Shown: in pieces, positions 27,430-34,939 of the stretch
Layout of the letters: each line of letters opens with the position of its first letter
Position numbering within the stretch: the stretch's first letter is position 1
Assembly: GCA_945902075.1 (NCBI GenBank)
Contig: CAMDMA010000007.1
Coordinates: forward strand, 1 to 64,000
From: Candidatus Kuenenia stuttgartensis
Lineage (GTDB): Bacteria; Planctomycetota; Phycisphaerae; Phycisphaerales; SM1A02
Reading direction: 5' to 3'
DNA: 64,000 bases
Translations under genes and position numbers: made by a program
The notes under the pieces: generated by a model
Seen by the model: only the letters and a program-made list of their open reading frames with translations
The model's database searches: none
What the model was told of the DNA's origin: nothing

Positions 27430-27561
27430 TGCATGCCTGTCCTAGATTGCTGCTTGGTTGCGTCCGTGATCGCGTCCTTGGTTGCGTCCGTGATTGCATC
27501 CTTGATTGCGTCCGTGATTGCCACCGTCCTGGATTGAGACGATGCATGCCTGTCCTAGATT
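27430..27561. repeat. Direct repeat pair (19 bases) flanking a short tandem array
   Basis: TGCATGCCTGTCCTAGATT occurs at 27430-27448 and again at 27543-27561. The copies enclose the 12/24-base array. After the second copy the word CTAGATTTA recurs at 27555, 27566 and 27578. Confidence 0.8.
27458..27529. repeat. 12/24-base tandem repeat array, six 12-base units
   Basis: Units of TTGCGTCCGTGA alternate with variants (TCGCGTCCTTGG, TTGCATCCTTGA, TTGCCACCGTCC), giving three copies of a 24-base higher-order unit. The plus strand would read as a VASVIASL-type peptide and the minus strand as NQGRDHGR-type, neither part of a recognisable gene. Confidence 0.8.
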
Positions 27562-27683
27562 TATTCTAGATTTAGTCCTAGATTTATGTCCGTCCCTCGG
27601 ACCAGTAGCTTTTTCAGTTCCTGGATGACTTCGCCGCTGTCGGCGTACTGGCCACGACAACATTTAAGTCGGATACTGCACTC

Positions 27684-28499
27684 GTGCTCGCTAAGAGCTT
27701 TTATCCCGACAATCTCGTTCTGCTGCGAAGTCGCCTACTTACAGGTGCCGGGTTCTGTCACGGATTCTCGACGCGACACGGCGGCATCAGTGATGCTCCT
27801 TTCGACTCGCTGAATCTGCAATCCACATACGCGAACGCGCGTATCGCGGAAGGCGAACCACGCGACACCGACGCGAACATCCGCGAGAACCACGCACGCT
27901 TCACTTTCGCCGCGGGGCTCGCCCGCGATACGGTCGTCGTCGATGTGAGCCAAGTGCACGGATGCACCGTTGTCACGGCGCGTGATGCAACGAAGACCCG
28001 CATTGCAGCCGACGCGATCACGAGCGTGCGTGGAGGCCATGCGATTCTCATTCGCATCGCCGATTGCGTGCCTGTGCTACTTGCGTGTCCGCGGACGGGT
28101 GCGGTCGCCGCGGTGCATGCCGGTTGGCGCGGCGTTGTCGCAGGAATCGTGCCTGCCGCAGTTGACGCACTGCGTGCGCTGGGCGCAGATCCGCGCGCAC
28201 TGCTCGCCGCGGTCGGGCCGTCGATCTCGGTGCAGCACTTTGAGATCGGACCAGAGGTCGCCGACGAACTCGTGCGCGTCGATCTCGCGTCGTGCGTCGT
28301 TGCGCCAGGCATCTACGGCCCGAAGCATCACGCAGATCTCGTGCGCGGCGTGCGGCTTCAACTGGAGCGCGCGGGCGTCGAGCGCACAAACATCGACGCG
28401 GAGCCACCGTGCACCTACGCGGATCGCGCGCGGTTCCACAGTTTCCGCCGCGACGGCGCACGCAGTGGTCGACTCGCGGCGCTCATTGCTCCGCGCTAG
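27684..28499 (+). CDS. YfiH/PgeF-type multicopper-oxidase-like purine nucleoside phosphorylase (polyphenol oxidase family)
   Basis: A 271-residue protein of the YfiH family starting at a GTG. Motifs: CHGFSTRHGGIS near residue 28, VSQVHGCTVV, the zinc-site ADCVPVLLACP and AAVHAGWRGVVAGIV, and AAVGPSISVQHFEIG. Family members phosphorolyse purine nucleosides and deaminate adenosine. In E. coli YfiH (PgeF) also edits muropeptides. All metal-ligand motifs (His in VHG, Cys in ADC, His in HAGWR) are present. Its end overlaps the convergent gene at 28483 by 17 bases. Confidence 0.88.
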   Translation: MLAKSFYPDNLVLLRSRLLTGAGFCHGFSTRHGGISDAPFDSLNLQSTYANARIAEGEPRDTDANIRENHARFTFAAGLARDTVVVDVSQVHGCTVVTARDATKTRIAADAITSVRGGHAILIRIADCVPVLLACPRTGAVAAVHAGWRGVVAGIVPAAVDALRALGADPRALLAAVGPSISVQHFEIGPEVADELVRVDLASCVVAPGIYGPKHHADLVRGVRLQLERAGVERTNIDAEPPCTYADRARFHSFRRDGARSGRLAALIAPR

Positions 28500-30513
28500 G
28501 TCCCTTCGCCCGCGCAGGAACACTGCGCGTCCAGCCTGCTGCGCCCGAATTCCAAAACACACGAATGTGATCGCCTTCGCTCGACGGCGCGGCGCTCGCA
28601 TCGAGATCAACAAGTGGCTGCGTTGGATCGAGCGGCGAATTCTCCGCAACACTTGACGCGCTGCGCATCGTCTTTGCACCGGCGATACCGATGGAATCAG
28701 CGCGATCCGCCGATGCGCCAGAAAGCGAAACCAAGCGCGAGTTCTCGTCGCGGATCGGAAGGCCGTTCGCGTCAAGTTGCTCGGGTTCGTCGGCAAGCGG
28801 CGTACGTGCGCGATCATCGAAGCCATCAATGCCAACGTCATAGATCATCGGTCGGCCATCGACCAGTGCATACTTCCACGGCAACTCTTCGTGGCTATTC
28901 GCATCGAGCGGCCAACCAACAAACTCCTCAAGTTCTGCGCGATCCGCGGGGAATCGGCTGTTTGCGCGCCGGAAGCGCTCGATGCCGATCGCGGCCATGG
29001 TCGTATCTTGCATCGCGCGGAGCGCCCACATGACCGTGACCGAACGACCAAGCGCGGGCAACATCAAACTCAACATCGGCCCAGCCGCGCCGCGCCGTGC
29101 TTCAAAGTCGCGATCGACAGCCGCCGCAAGCACGATCGATTCTTTGCGCGAGGGCGACTTCGCCGCTTCCATGTTTGCATCAATGAACGCATCGAGATGC
29201 GCCAACACCTCGCGACGACTCGGCAGCGCATTCGCTGCAATCGGCCCGCTGAAGAATGCGCTCGTTTGCATCGCTGCCTGTTCGAGATTCTCGTCGCGTG
29301 CATTCGATGCCATCGGTGCCACTTCGCGCATGAAGTCCGCAAACGAGTGTGCAAGGAGCACTCCGTCGCCGTCGCCATTGTCGCTATAGCAACGCTGAAT
29401 GAGATCAAAGACACCCGTGCGTTCTGCCTCAAATCCACGCGCCAGATCGAGGTCACCAACCCGCGCGAGTTGCTCCAGTCGCGCGAGCTGCGCATCGCTG
29501 AAACTCTCCGCGTGATTTTCAATCGCCGACGTGATCGTCCCGAGCACCAACTGACGAACTCCAGCTTCAACGAGCACATTGATCAGAAAGCCCACTTCAC
29601 CGGAATGTGCCGCCATCATCGACGCGGCCTCGATGTCATCCATGAAGTCATTCGTGCGACCGTCATGGATCGCAAGCGCGGCGTCGGCGCACATGAGTTT
29701 CGCGGTCGAGCGAAGTAGTGCGCACTGTGGAAGCAGCGCACTGAGAAGCGTGCCGGAGAATTGACTTGCTTCAGGTGAATATTCAATCGGATCGACGAAG
29801 AAGAACTTCGCAACGCGCTCGTCTTTCCATGCCCCCGTTGCGACACCAACACCGAGTACAGGATGATCCTTCGCCTTCCGCAGACTCGCAATGTATGGCG
29901 CCATTTGCGCGAGATCCGCACGGATGCGCGTAAGCGCGGTTTCGTCAAAGTTGATCCGTGGAAGATCTTCTTCGACTCGGAGGCGTGCTGCCCCAAACGA
30001 CGATGGAGGTTCCGCTCTTTCGATAAAAATGCATCGATCTTCCTCGTTGGAGAGCGTCGCAAGATACAAGTCGATGGCTGCACCTTCTGCGCCGGGCTTT
30101 GGCATCCGTGCGTTGACGGCTGCAACCGCGTCGAATGAAATCACTGGCTCGCGGAACGCGAGCACTGACGCGTATCCAAGATAGAGCGTGGCAACAGCAG
30201 CGGTCGAGATCGAACCCCACCGCAGGACCGAGCCCACGGAACGATCAAGTGGGCCGCGCTTGGCGATTGCACTTTGACGAAGCGCGCGTGCACTCACGCG
30301 AGCATCCCCGTATGCAGCCATCAAGTCGCGCGCTGACTTTCCCGCGGCGAGACCTTCTGCGAAGTGCGAAAGAAGTTCGTTTGCAACATCAAGTTGTTCG
30401 TCGCGGCGCAAGCGCGTGCGGTGCACGATTTCTGCGATAAATCGACCGATTTCTTCGGGCAAGCTCGCCACTTCAATACGGGCGCGAACAGCGCGCTTCT
30501 TCATTCCGAGCAT
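28483..30513 (-). CDS. Large membrane protein paired with PadR regulator, N-terminal HAAS/DUF1700-like helical domain
   Basis: A 676-residue protein whose product is not recognised overall. The N-terminal 90 residues (EEIGRFIAEIVHRTRLR, VANELLSHFAEGLAAGKSA, MAAYGDARVSARAL) resemble the helical domain commonly encoded next to PadR regulators. One membrane segment follows near residues 95-120 (STAAVATLYLGYASVLAF). The remaining 550 residues are mostly helical with no enzyme motif seen, ending in a Pro/Asp-rich region. It starts 23 bases after the PadR gene on the same strand. It probably senses or executes an envelope-related function, which is inference from the pairing. Confidence 0.6.
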   Translation of the reverse strand: MLGMKKRAVRARIEVASLPEEIGRFIAEIVHRTRLRRDEQLDVANELLSHFAEGLAAGKSARDLMAAYGDARVSARALRQSAIAKRGPLDRSVGSVLRWGSISTAAVATLYLGYASVLAFREPVISFDAVAAVNARMPKPGAEGAAIDLYLATLSNEEDRCIFIERAEPPSSFGAARLRVEEDLPRINFDETALTRIRADLAQMAPYIASLRKAKDHPVLGVGVATGAWKDERVAKFFFVDPIEYSPEASQFSGTLLSALLPQCALLRSTAKLMCADAALAIHDGRTNDFMDDIEAASMMAAHSGEVGFLINVLVEAGVRQLVLGTITSAIENHAESFSDAQLARLEQLARVGDLDLARGFEAERTGVFDLIQRCYSDNGDGDGVLLAHSFADFMREVAPMASNARDENLEQAAMQTSAFFSGPIAANALPSRREVLAHLDAFIDANMEAAKSPSRKESIVLAAAVDRDFEARRGAAGPMLSLMLPALGRSVTVMWALRAMQDTTMAAIGIERFRRANSRFPADRAELEEFVGWPLDANSHEELPWKYALVDGRPMIYDVGIDGFDDRARTPLADEPEQLDANGLPIRDENSRLVSLSGASADRADSIGIAGAKTMRSASSVAENSPLDPTQPLVDLDASAAPSSEGDHIRVFWNSGAAGWTRSVPARAKGPSAEQ

Positions 30514-30536
30514 CGTGTGTTCCTTTCAACGAGGCT

Positions 30537-30905
30537 TTACGCGAGTGCGGACATTGATGGGCTGAAACGCGAAAAACCAAGCTTCGCCAAACCGAGCGAT
30601 GCCATCGCCTTCGTGATGTCGCGCCACTGATCGGTGTCTTCTGCGAGTCGCGTCTTCCCAGCCTTCGTGAGCGAATAGTACTTCCGTGGCCGCGCGCCCG
30701 ACTCATCCCAACGCGCTTTCACAAGTCCCTTCGCCTCGAGGTTGTAGAGCATCGGGTAGACGGTTGACTGGCCAAGATGCAGTGCATTCCCTTTCGTGCG
30801 TGTAAGCGCTTCAACAATTGCGTAGCCATACAACTCACCCGCCTCGAGTACTTTGAGAACGGCAAGCATGCCTGCGCCGCGAATGAACTGATCATCTGCA
30901 CCCAT
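30537..30905 (-). CDS. PadR family transcriptional regulator
   Basis: A 122-residue winged-helix protein. It has AVLKVLEAGELYGYAIVEAL at the N-terminus, GQSTVYPMLYNLEAKGLVKARW as the recognition helix and wing, RPRKYYSLTKAGKTRL, and a C-terminal dimerisation helix. PadR repressors of this size usually autoregulate and control a linked membrane protein gene. Here the linked gene is the 676-residue protein 23 bases downstream. Confidence 0.9.
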   Translation of the reverse strand: MGADDQFIRGAGMLAVLKVLEAGELYGYAIVEALTRTKGNALHLGQSTVYPMLYNLEAKGLVKARWDESGARPRKYYSLTKAGKTRLAEDTDQWRDITKAMASLGLAKLGFSRFSPSMSALA

Positions 30906-31326
30906 GGTGTTCCCCGTTGGTTGGCTCTGTATTGAAATGATAATGTGTGCTGAGGACTATGTACCACATAGCAATGATGCGCCATCAAAAACTTCTTTAT
31001 TTTTACAACAAATTTTGACAGCTCACTGCGGCCATTCCATGTCTGTGTCCTCGAAGCGTCACAATTCCACGCGTTGCGGACTCACCGATTCCACTCGATT
31101 CAGCTGACGGCGCTTTCCGCTCCGCGATTGCGTTACTCTCGTTTGAGTATCTGAACGTTCCGCGGCAAGCGCTGGTCAACGATTGCTGCAAAAAGAACGG
31201 TCGCGAAGACATGGTCGCAACCTCAGGGTTCCGTTTGAGTCATCAAAGACTGCGTATCCTGCTCGGGTGGCGACGCCTGACTGTTCTTTTTCTACAAAGC
31301 CCACTGCACGGGAGCGTGCCGAGGGC
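30906..31326. other. Intergenic region between PadR and the acetyltransferase (about 420 bases)
   Basis: It contains the PadR upstream palindrome at 30957-30971 and an AT-rich patch near 30985-31015, which is likely promoter DNA for one or both divergent genes. No gene was recognised, although the acetyltransferase frame stays open back to 31183 and could start earlier than annotated. Confidence 0.4.
30957..30971. promoter_or_regulatory. Candidate PadR operator palindrome
   Basis: CTATGTACCACATAG is a perfect 6-base inverted repeat with a 3-base centre, 52 bases upstream of the PadR start. Its ATGT/ACAT half-sites match those reported for PadR proteins, though known operators usually have a longer spacer. 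Autoregulation is the simplest reading. Confidence 0.4.
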
Positions 31327-31929
31327 ATGGTTCGTCGTGGGCAGCGAACATTTCTTCGCTTCGCTCGTGCAGAAGATGGCCCCACATTCATCGCGCTGCT
31401 TGATCGCTCGCGTGATCATCTTGCCGCATGGATGCCGCGTGCAGCGCGTGGCAGTGAGCCATCATTCGGCAGACGATTCGCTCGGATGCTGCAGCCAGAT
31501 TGTGACTCGGGTGGGCGGCTTCGACTGCTGGTCTGTGCGAGGGAAGATCAACGAATCGTGGGTGTCTGCTCCCTCGGAAGCATCACGGAATGGCCGAACC
31601 TCGACTGCAATATTGGATATTGGCTCGCAGCCGGCGAGACCGGCAAGGGGCTCATGCGCGATGCCGTAGCAGCACTCATCGACCACGCATTTGAAGAGCG
31701 CAGGCTGCACCGAATCGCCGCAAACATCATCCCACACAATCAGCGTTCCACGGCACTCGTGCGCGCGCTTGGATTCACGCGCGACGGCGTCCTGCGCGGG
31801 CTGATCGAAATCGACGGCGTATGGCGCGATCATGAATGCTGGTCGGTGCTTTCGACCGACTGGCGCACGGGAGCGCTCCGCCAAATCCCCGCTGCCGGAA
31901 TGACACTCCAACCGCCCGACGCAACTTGA
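31327..31929 (+). CDS. GNAT acetyltransferase, RimJ/RimL type
   Basis: From the ATG at 31327 the protein has 200 residues; upstream in-frame GTG codons (near 31266) could give a longer start. The sequence shows TFLRFARAEDGPTF, IVGVCSLGSITEWPNLDCNIGYWL, the acetyl-CoA loop region AGETGKGLMRDAVAALIDHAF, RIAANIIPHNQRSTALVRALGF and a C-terminal WRDHECWSVL. RimJ/RimL enzymes acetylate ribosomal protein N-termini, and related members act on other small substrates. No linked gene hints at the target. Confidence 0.85.
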   Translation: MVRRGQRTFLRFARAEDGPTFIALLDRSRDHLAAWMPRAARGSEPSFGRRFARMLQPDCDSGGRLRLLVCAREDQRIVGVCSLGSITEWPNLDCNIGYWLAAGETGKGLMRDAVAALIDHAFEERRLHRIAANIIPHNQRSTALVRALGFTRDGVLRGLIEIDGVWRDHECWSVLSTDWRTGALRQIPAAGMTLQPPDAT

Positions 31930-32114
31930 GCATCCCATTCACATCACGACCTGCGAACCACGGGGAATAACTTTCGAATTCGACGATGATGAGTGCCCAA
32001 GAGGTCTTTCCGTCGCCTCATCTCGAAGTCTGCTCACGCTCGGCTTGCGGCCGACCGATCTTTCCCCTACTCTTTGTGGCCCGCGAGAGGCTGTTGCCGC
32101 GGACGACAAGCAAT

Positions 32115-32187
32115 GGGCCTGTAGCTCAATTGGGAGAGCGCTTCCATGGCATGGAAGAGGTCGACGGTTCGAGCCCGTTCAGGTCCA
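32115..32187 (+). tRNA. tRNA-Ala (anticodon GGC)
   Basis: A 73-base cloverleaf: acceptor GGGCCTG pairs with CAGGTCC and keeps the G3:U70 wobble that identifies tRNA-Ala. The D arm is GCTC-AATTGGGA-GAGC, the anticodon stem CTTCC/GGAAG has loop ATGGCAT (GGC anticodon), and the T arm contains TTCGAGC. The discriminator is A. The CCA end is not encoded. Confidence 0.96.
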
Positions 32188-32193
32188 CATCAC

Positions 32194-32232
32194 ACAAACG
32201 CCGCAGGTTTCGCCTGCGGCGTTTGTTCTTTT
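32194..32232 (+). terminator. Rho-independent terminator after tRNA-Ala
   Basis: A perfect 14-base-pair stem (32194-32207 with 32213-32226, 5-base loop) is followed by TCTTTT. It begins 7 bases after the tRNA end, so it terminates the tRNA transcript. Confidence 0.9.
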
Positions 32233-32287
32233 GGTGCTGATGGTTCATTCCGCGCCAACACGAGACCTGATCACGATCGACTTTCCT

Positions 32288-34480
32288 TCAACTGCCGCAG
32301 GATCCCCACGCATCAAGGAGGAGCGTCAAGTCAAGCGAGTCCGTGGTCGCATCGTTGTTGATATCTGCAACGCTCGGCATGCCCCAGTATGAAAACAATG
32401 CCGCAAGATCCTGCGCATTGACGGCTCCGTCCAAGGTGATATCGCCGACACATCGCTGAAGTGAGGCCTGCATCGACGTCAACTTGGTCAACAGCCTGTT
32501 GTAGTGGAATTGCTGATCAGGTGTCAGCGCGATCCCAGAGGCGAGTAAGTCGTACTGCGGATTGTCGATGCCGCGACCAAACAATAACTTCGCAGCGAAG
32601 CAGTTACGGAGATCATAAAACTCGTAGTTTGTCGCCCCAGCATCCACAAAGCACTGTGGCTGCTCGTTGTAGATGAGCTTCCATCGTCCATCGGTCAATG
32701 CCTGTTGCGATGCATAAATCACGCTGAAGTTTGCTGGTTCACCCAACTGATTCCACAAATCGCAGCAATCAGTAGCCTGCGGTGATGGGTTTGTTGCGGA
32801 TGGTCCGTACCACACTCCGCCTTGCGATTCACACAAACTCTCGGAAGTGAGAATCGTGTCTGTACACGTGTTGGCGGAGCCTGTGGAAATCAGGCAGGGA
32901 TAGCACACCACATTCAGAAACTCTGTACCGACCTCCGCGAAGTTCCAATCGCGCGCACTCGGAGCATTGGCATTGACGAGGTAACGCAACATTGGGCGGC
33001 AGTCGAGCACACGACCCGCGGGAACTGCCGTGTCAACATTGACCTGCGCAAGCTCAGCGCATAGTTGAAAGAGATCAACGGCGTTCACCATCTTGTCGCA
33101 ACGTCGCCCAGGTGCCACTGTTGGCCCGCCCGCCGCGAGAAGAGGGACGCGAATGCCAGACTCGTACGCGGAGGCTTTTGCCCGGAGCGGATTGAACGGC
33201 GCGTGGACGGTTGTAAGAAACGATCCGTTGTCGCCGATGACCACAATCACGGTGTCAGGAGACGTAATCGACAGCGCGCCCTTCTTGTCCATTTTCGCAA
33301 GCCCTGTTGCGAGCAGAACGCGTTGAATCTGTACATCAAGTGACTCGATCGTGCGGTTTGAGAGGAGTCGCTGTTGGAGCGTGACGTTGTCGAGTCCCGG
33401 CTGTTCGTCGCATGCAAGCGGGAGCTTTGTCGGCCAAACCGTTCCCGGTGGGAGGCTCGATTGCTGCGGCGGTTGCCACGGATCGTGATCACCTGTGAAC
33501 GACAAGGTGCACATCCAGTTTGAGTTCGGTAAAGCGCGCTGCTCGTTGATGAACGCAATTGCTTCATCCGCCTGAGCCACATCCGCATGCTTGCGCATTG
33601 GCTTGATCTGTGTGGCATTGCCTCCACCGTTGATCGTACGTGGCCACGCATATGAGCCGTTATTGAGTGACCAATTGATTCGCGCAATGGCCTCAGGACT
33701 GCACTCAAGTACAGGTGTTCCGTCCGCTGCGACCAAAGGGACGCCGCCAGCAGCGAGACACTCAAGTGCATCGATTCCCTCTTTGCAGGTCCCATCCGGG
33801 AACGCACACGCGCAGATGGACGGCGTACTTCCGTTTACAGGAAAGCCGCAGCTATACACAACGGCCTCTGAATCCACTTGTCCACCGACTGTCGGATCAA
33901 TCGGTGGCGGCCCGCCGAGCAAGGTTCCATCGAAGTCGGAAAATCCGTTCGACGCTGGCGCTTCGATCCCCGCAGGATTGAGGTCCTCCTGCGACAGATG
34001 GAACTTGCCAAAAAATTTGCTCGTATAGCCAGCGCTGCTCAGCACCACCGGCGTCGTTGTCTCAAATGGTGAGCATTGCGATTGAGGAAGAGTTGCGGCC
34101 GTGAGTGCTGTCACAACTCCAGTTCGGCTTGGAAATCTCCCGGTGAAGAAGCAGGTTCGGCTCGGCGAGCACTGTGGAGTCGCCCAACAATTCGTGAAGT
34201 TCACGCCGTGCGCTGCGATGGCCTCGAGCGTCGGCGTGGACGCAAGCCCAACGCCCGACGGATTTGAAAGCTTGATCTGGTCAGCACCCACATCGTCCAG
34301 GATGACGAAGAAAATGTTGTATCGAGAATCCTCTCCCTCCGTCGGGGCTGCGGCCGCTACACCACCCGCTGTCATAGAAGTGACCGCCAACAACATTGCG
34401 GCGCAACGGCAGAAGCGATCAGTCCAGCGTTCGGGCAAGAATGCGAGAAATGAATTCGTTGATTGAGTCGCGGATGACAT
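32288..34480 (-). CDS. Secreted type I sulfatase with C-terminal dockerin-like module
   Basis: From the ATG at 34480 the protein has 730 residues with a signal segment (CAAMLLAVTSMTAGGVAAAA). The sulfatase core begins NIFFVILDDVGADQ (metal-binding Asp pair). The formylglycine site CSPSRTCFFTGR has Cys as the modified residue. FTGDHDPW and VIVVIGDNGSFLTTVHAP follow. A Cys-rich insertion lies in the first half. The C-terminus has two EF-hand-like loops (DITLDGAVNAQDLAALFSYW, DINNDATTDSLDLTLLLDAW). It would hydrolyse sulfate esters, probably of polysaccharides, outside the cytoplasm. It is the only sulfatase seen here and no maturation enzyme gene is adjacent. Confidence 0.88.
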   Translation of the reverse strand: MSSATQSTNSFLAFLPERWTDRFCRCAAMLLAVTSMTAGGVAAAAPTEGEDSRYNIFFVILDDVGADQIKLSNPSGVGLASTPTLEAIAAHGVNFTNCWATPQCSPSRTCFFTGRFPSRTGVVTALTAATLPQSQCSPFETTTPVVLSSAGYTSKFFGKFHLSQEDLNPAGIEAPASNGFSDFDGTLLGGPPPIDPTVGGQVDSEAVVYSCGFPVNGSTPSICACAFPDGTCKEGIDALECLAAGGVPLVAADGTPVLECSPEAIARINWSLNNGSYAWPRTINGGGNATQIKPMRKHADVAQADEAIAFINEQRALPNSNWMCTLSFTGDHDPWQPPQQSSLPPGTVWPTKLPLACDEQPGLDNVTLQQRLLSNRTIESLDVQIQRVLLATGLAKMDKKGALSITSPDTVIVVIGDNGSFLTTVHAPFNPLRAKASAYESGIRVPLLAAGGPTVAPGRRCDKMVNAVDLFQLCAELAQVNVDTAVPAGRVLDCRPMLRYLVNANAPSARDWNFAEVGTEFLNVVCYPCLISTGSANTCTDTILTSESLCESQGGVWYGPSATNPSPQATDCCDLWNQLGEPANFSVIYASQQALTDGRWKLIYNEQPQCFVDAGATNYEFYDLRNCFAAKLLFGRGIDNPQYDLLASGIALTPDQQFHYNRLLTKLTSMQASLQRCVGDITLDGAVNAQDLAALFSYWGMPSVADINNDATTDSLDLTLLLDAWGSCGS

Positions 34481-34939
34481 TGGAAAATTGGGGATTAGTC
34501 TTAAACGGTACTTCGCACATGAGCGTTCCCTGTGCGTACGCCACGCATGAAGAACGTGCGCATGTTCGCATCGGCCACCCGACGACAAGTAGTGAAGCCA
34601 ATGCGCATGTTGGCGTGCATTCAGTGCGAACAACGCATCGCGTCGTGCCGCATGAACGAGGCCCTGCCAGCGCTGTCCAGCGCGCAACACGCCGTTCTAG
34701 GACGCACCGCACTGATCAAATTCGCTCGCGAAACATCGTCACAAGCCAACAGGACCAGCCGCGAAGAAAACGAGATGCAGTAACGACGGGGAACAGTTAC
34801 GCGATCAGTAACGACTGTGCGGCATCTAACGTGCTGCCTCTCAACGGGCGACCGGGAATTCGTTCAATGAGTCAACAAGATGTTCTAAGTGGGCGATGAC
34901 CAATGACGTTCGTTGTTTCACTCACCAAAGGAGCTTTTG
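34481..34939. other. Divergent intergenic region between sulfatase and beta-helix genes
   Basis: About 460 bases with no recognisable gene. It must hold promoters for both divergent genes, but no clear -35/-10 pair was identified. A ribosome-binding AAAGGAG lies at 34927-34933 for the plus-strand gene. Confidence 0.4.

Larger units (their letters stand above)
26836..27683. other. Gene-free stretch of about 850 bases with hairpin and tandem repeats
   Basis: No convincing coding frame was found on either strand. Frames that exist here are rich in Arg, lack domain features and have no ribosome-binding site. The left part holds a strong hairpin (26845-26876). The right part holds a 12/24-base tandem repeat (27458-27529) between two copies of a 19-base direct repeat. 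No tRNA, tmRNA or RNase P signature could be recognised. An unknown structured RNA is possible. Confidence 0.5.

Noticed and set aside
26836-27450. tmRNA or RNase P RNA in the gene-free region
   Set aside because: No tmRNA acceptor-like ends or tag frame, and no conserved RNase P core words could be found on either strand by eye.
27430-27590. Possible CRISPR array
   Set aside because: Units are contiguous 12-base words without unique spacers, and no cas gene lies nearby.
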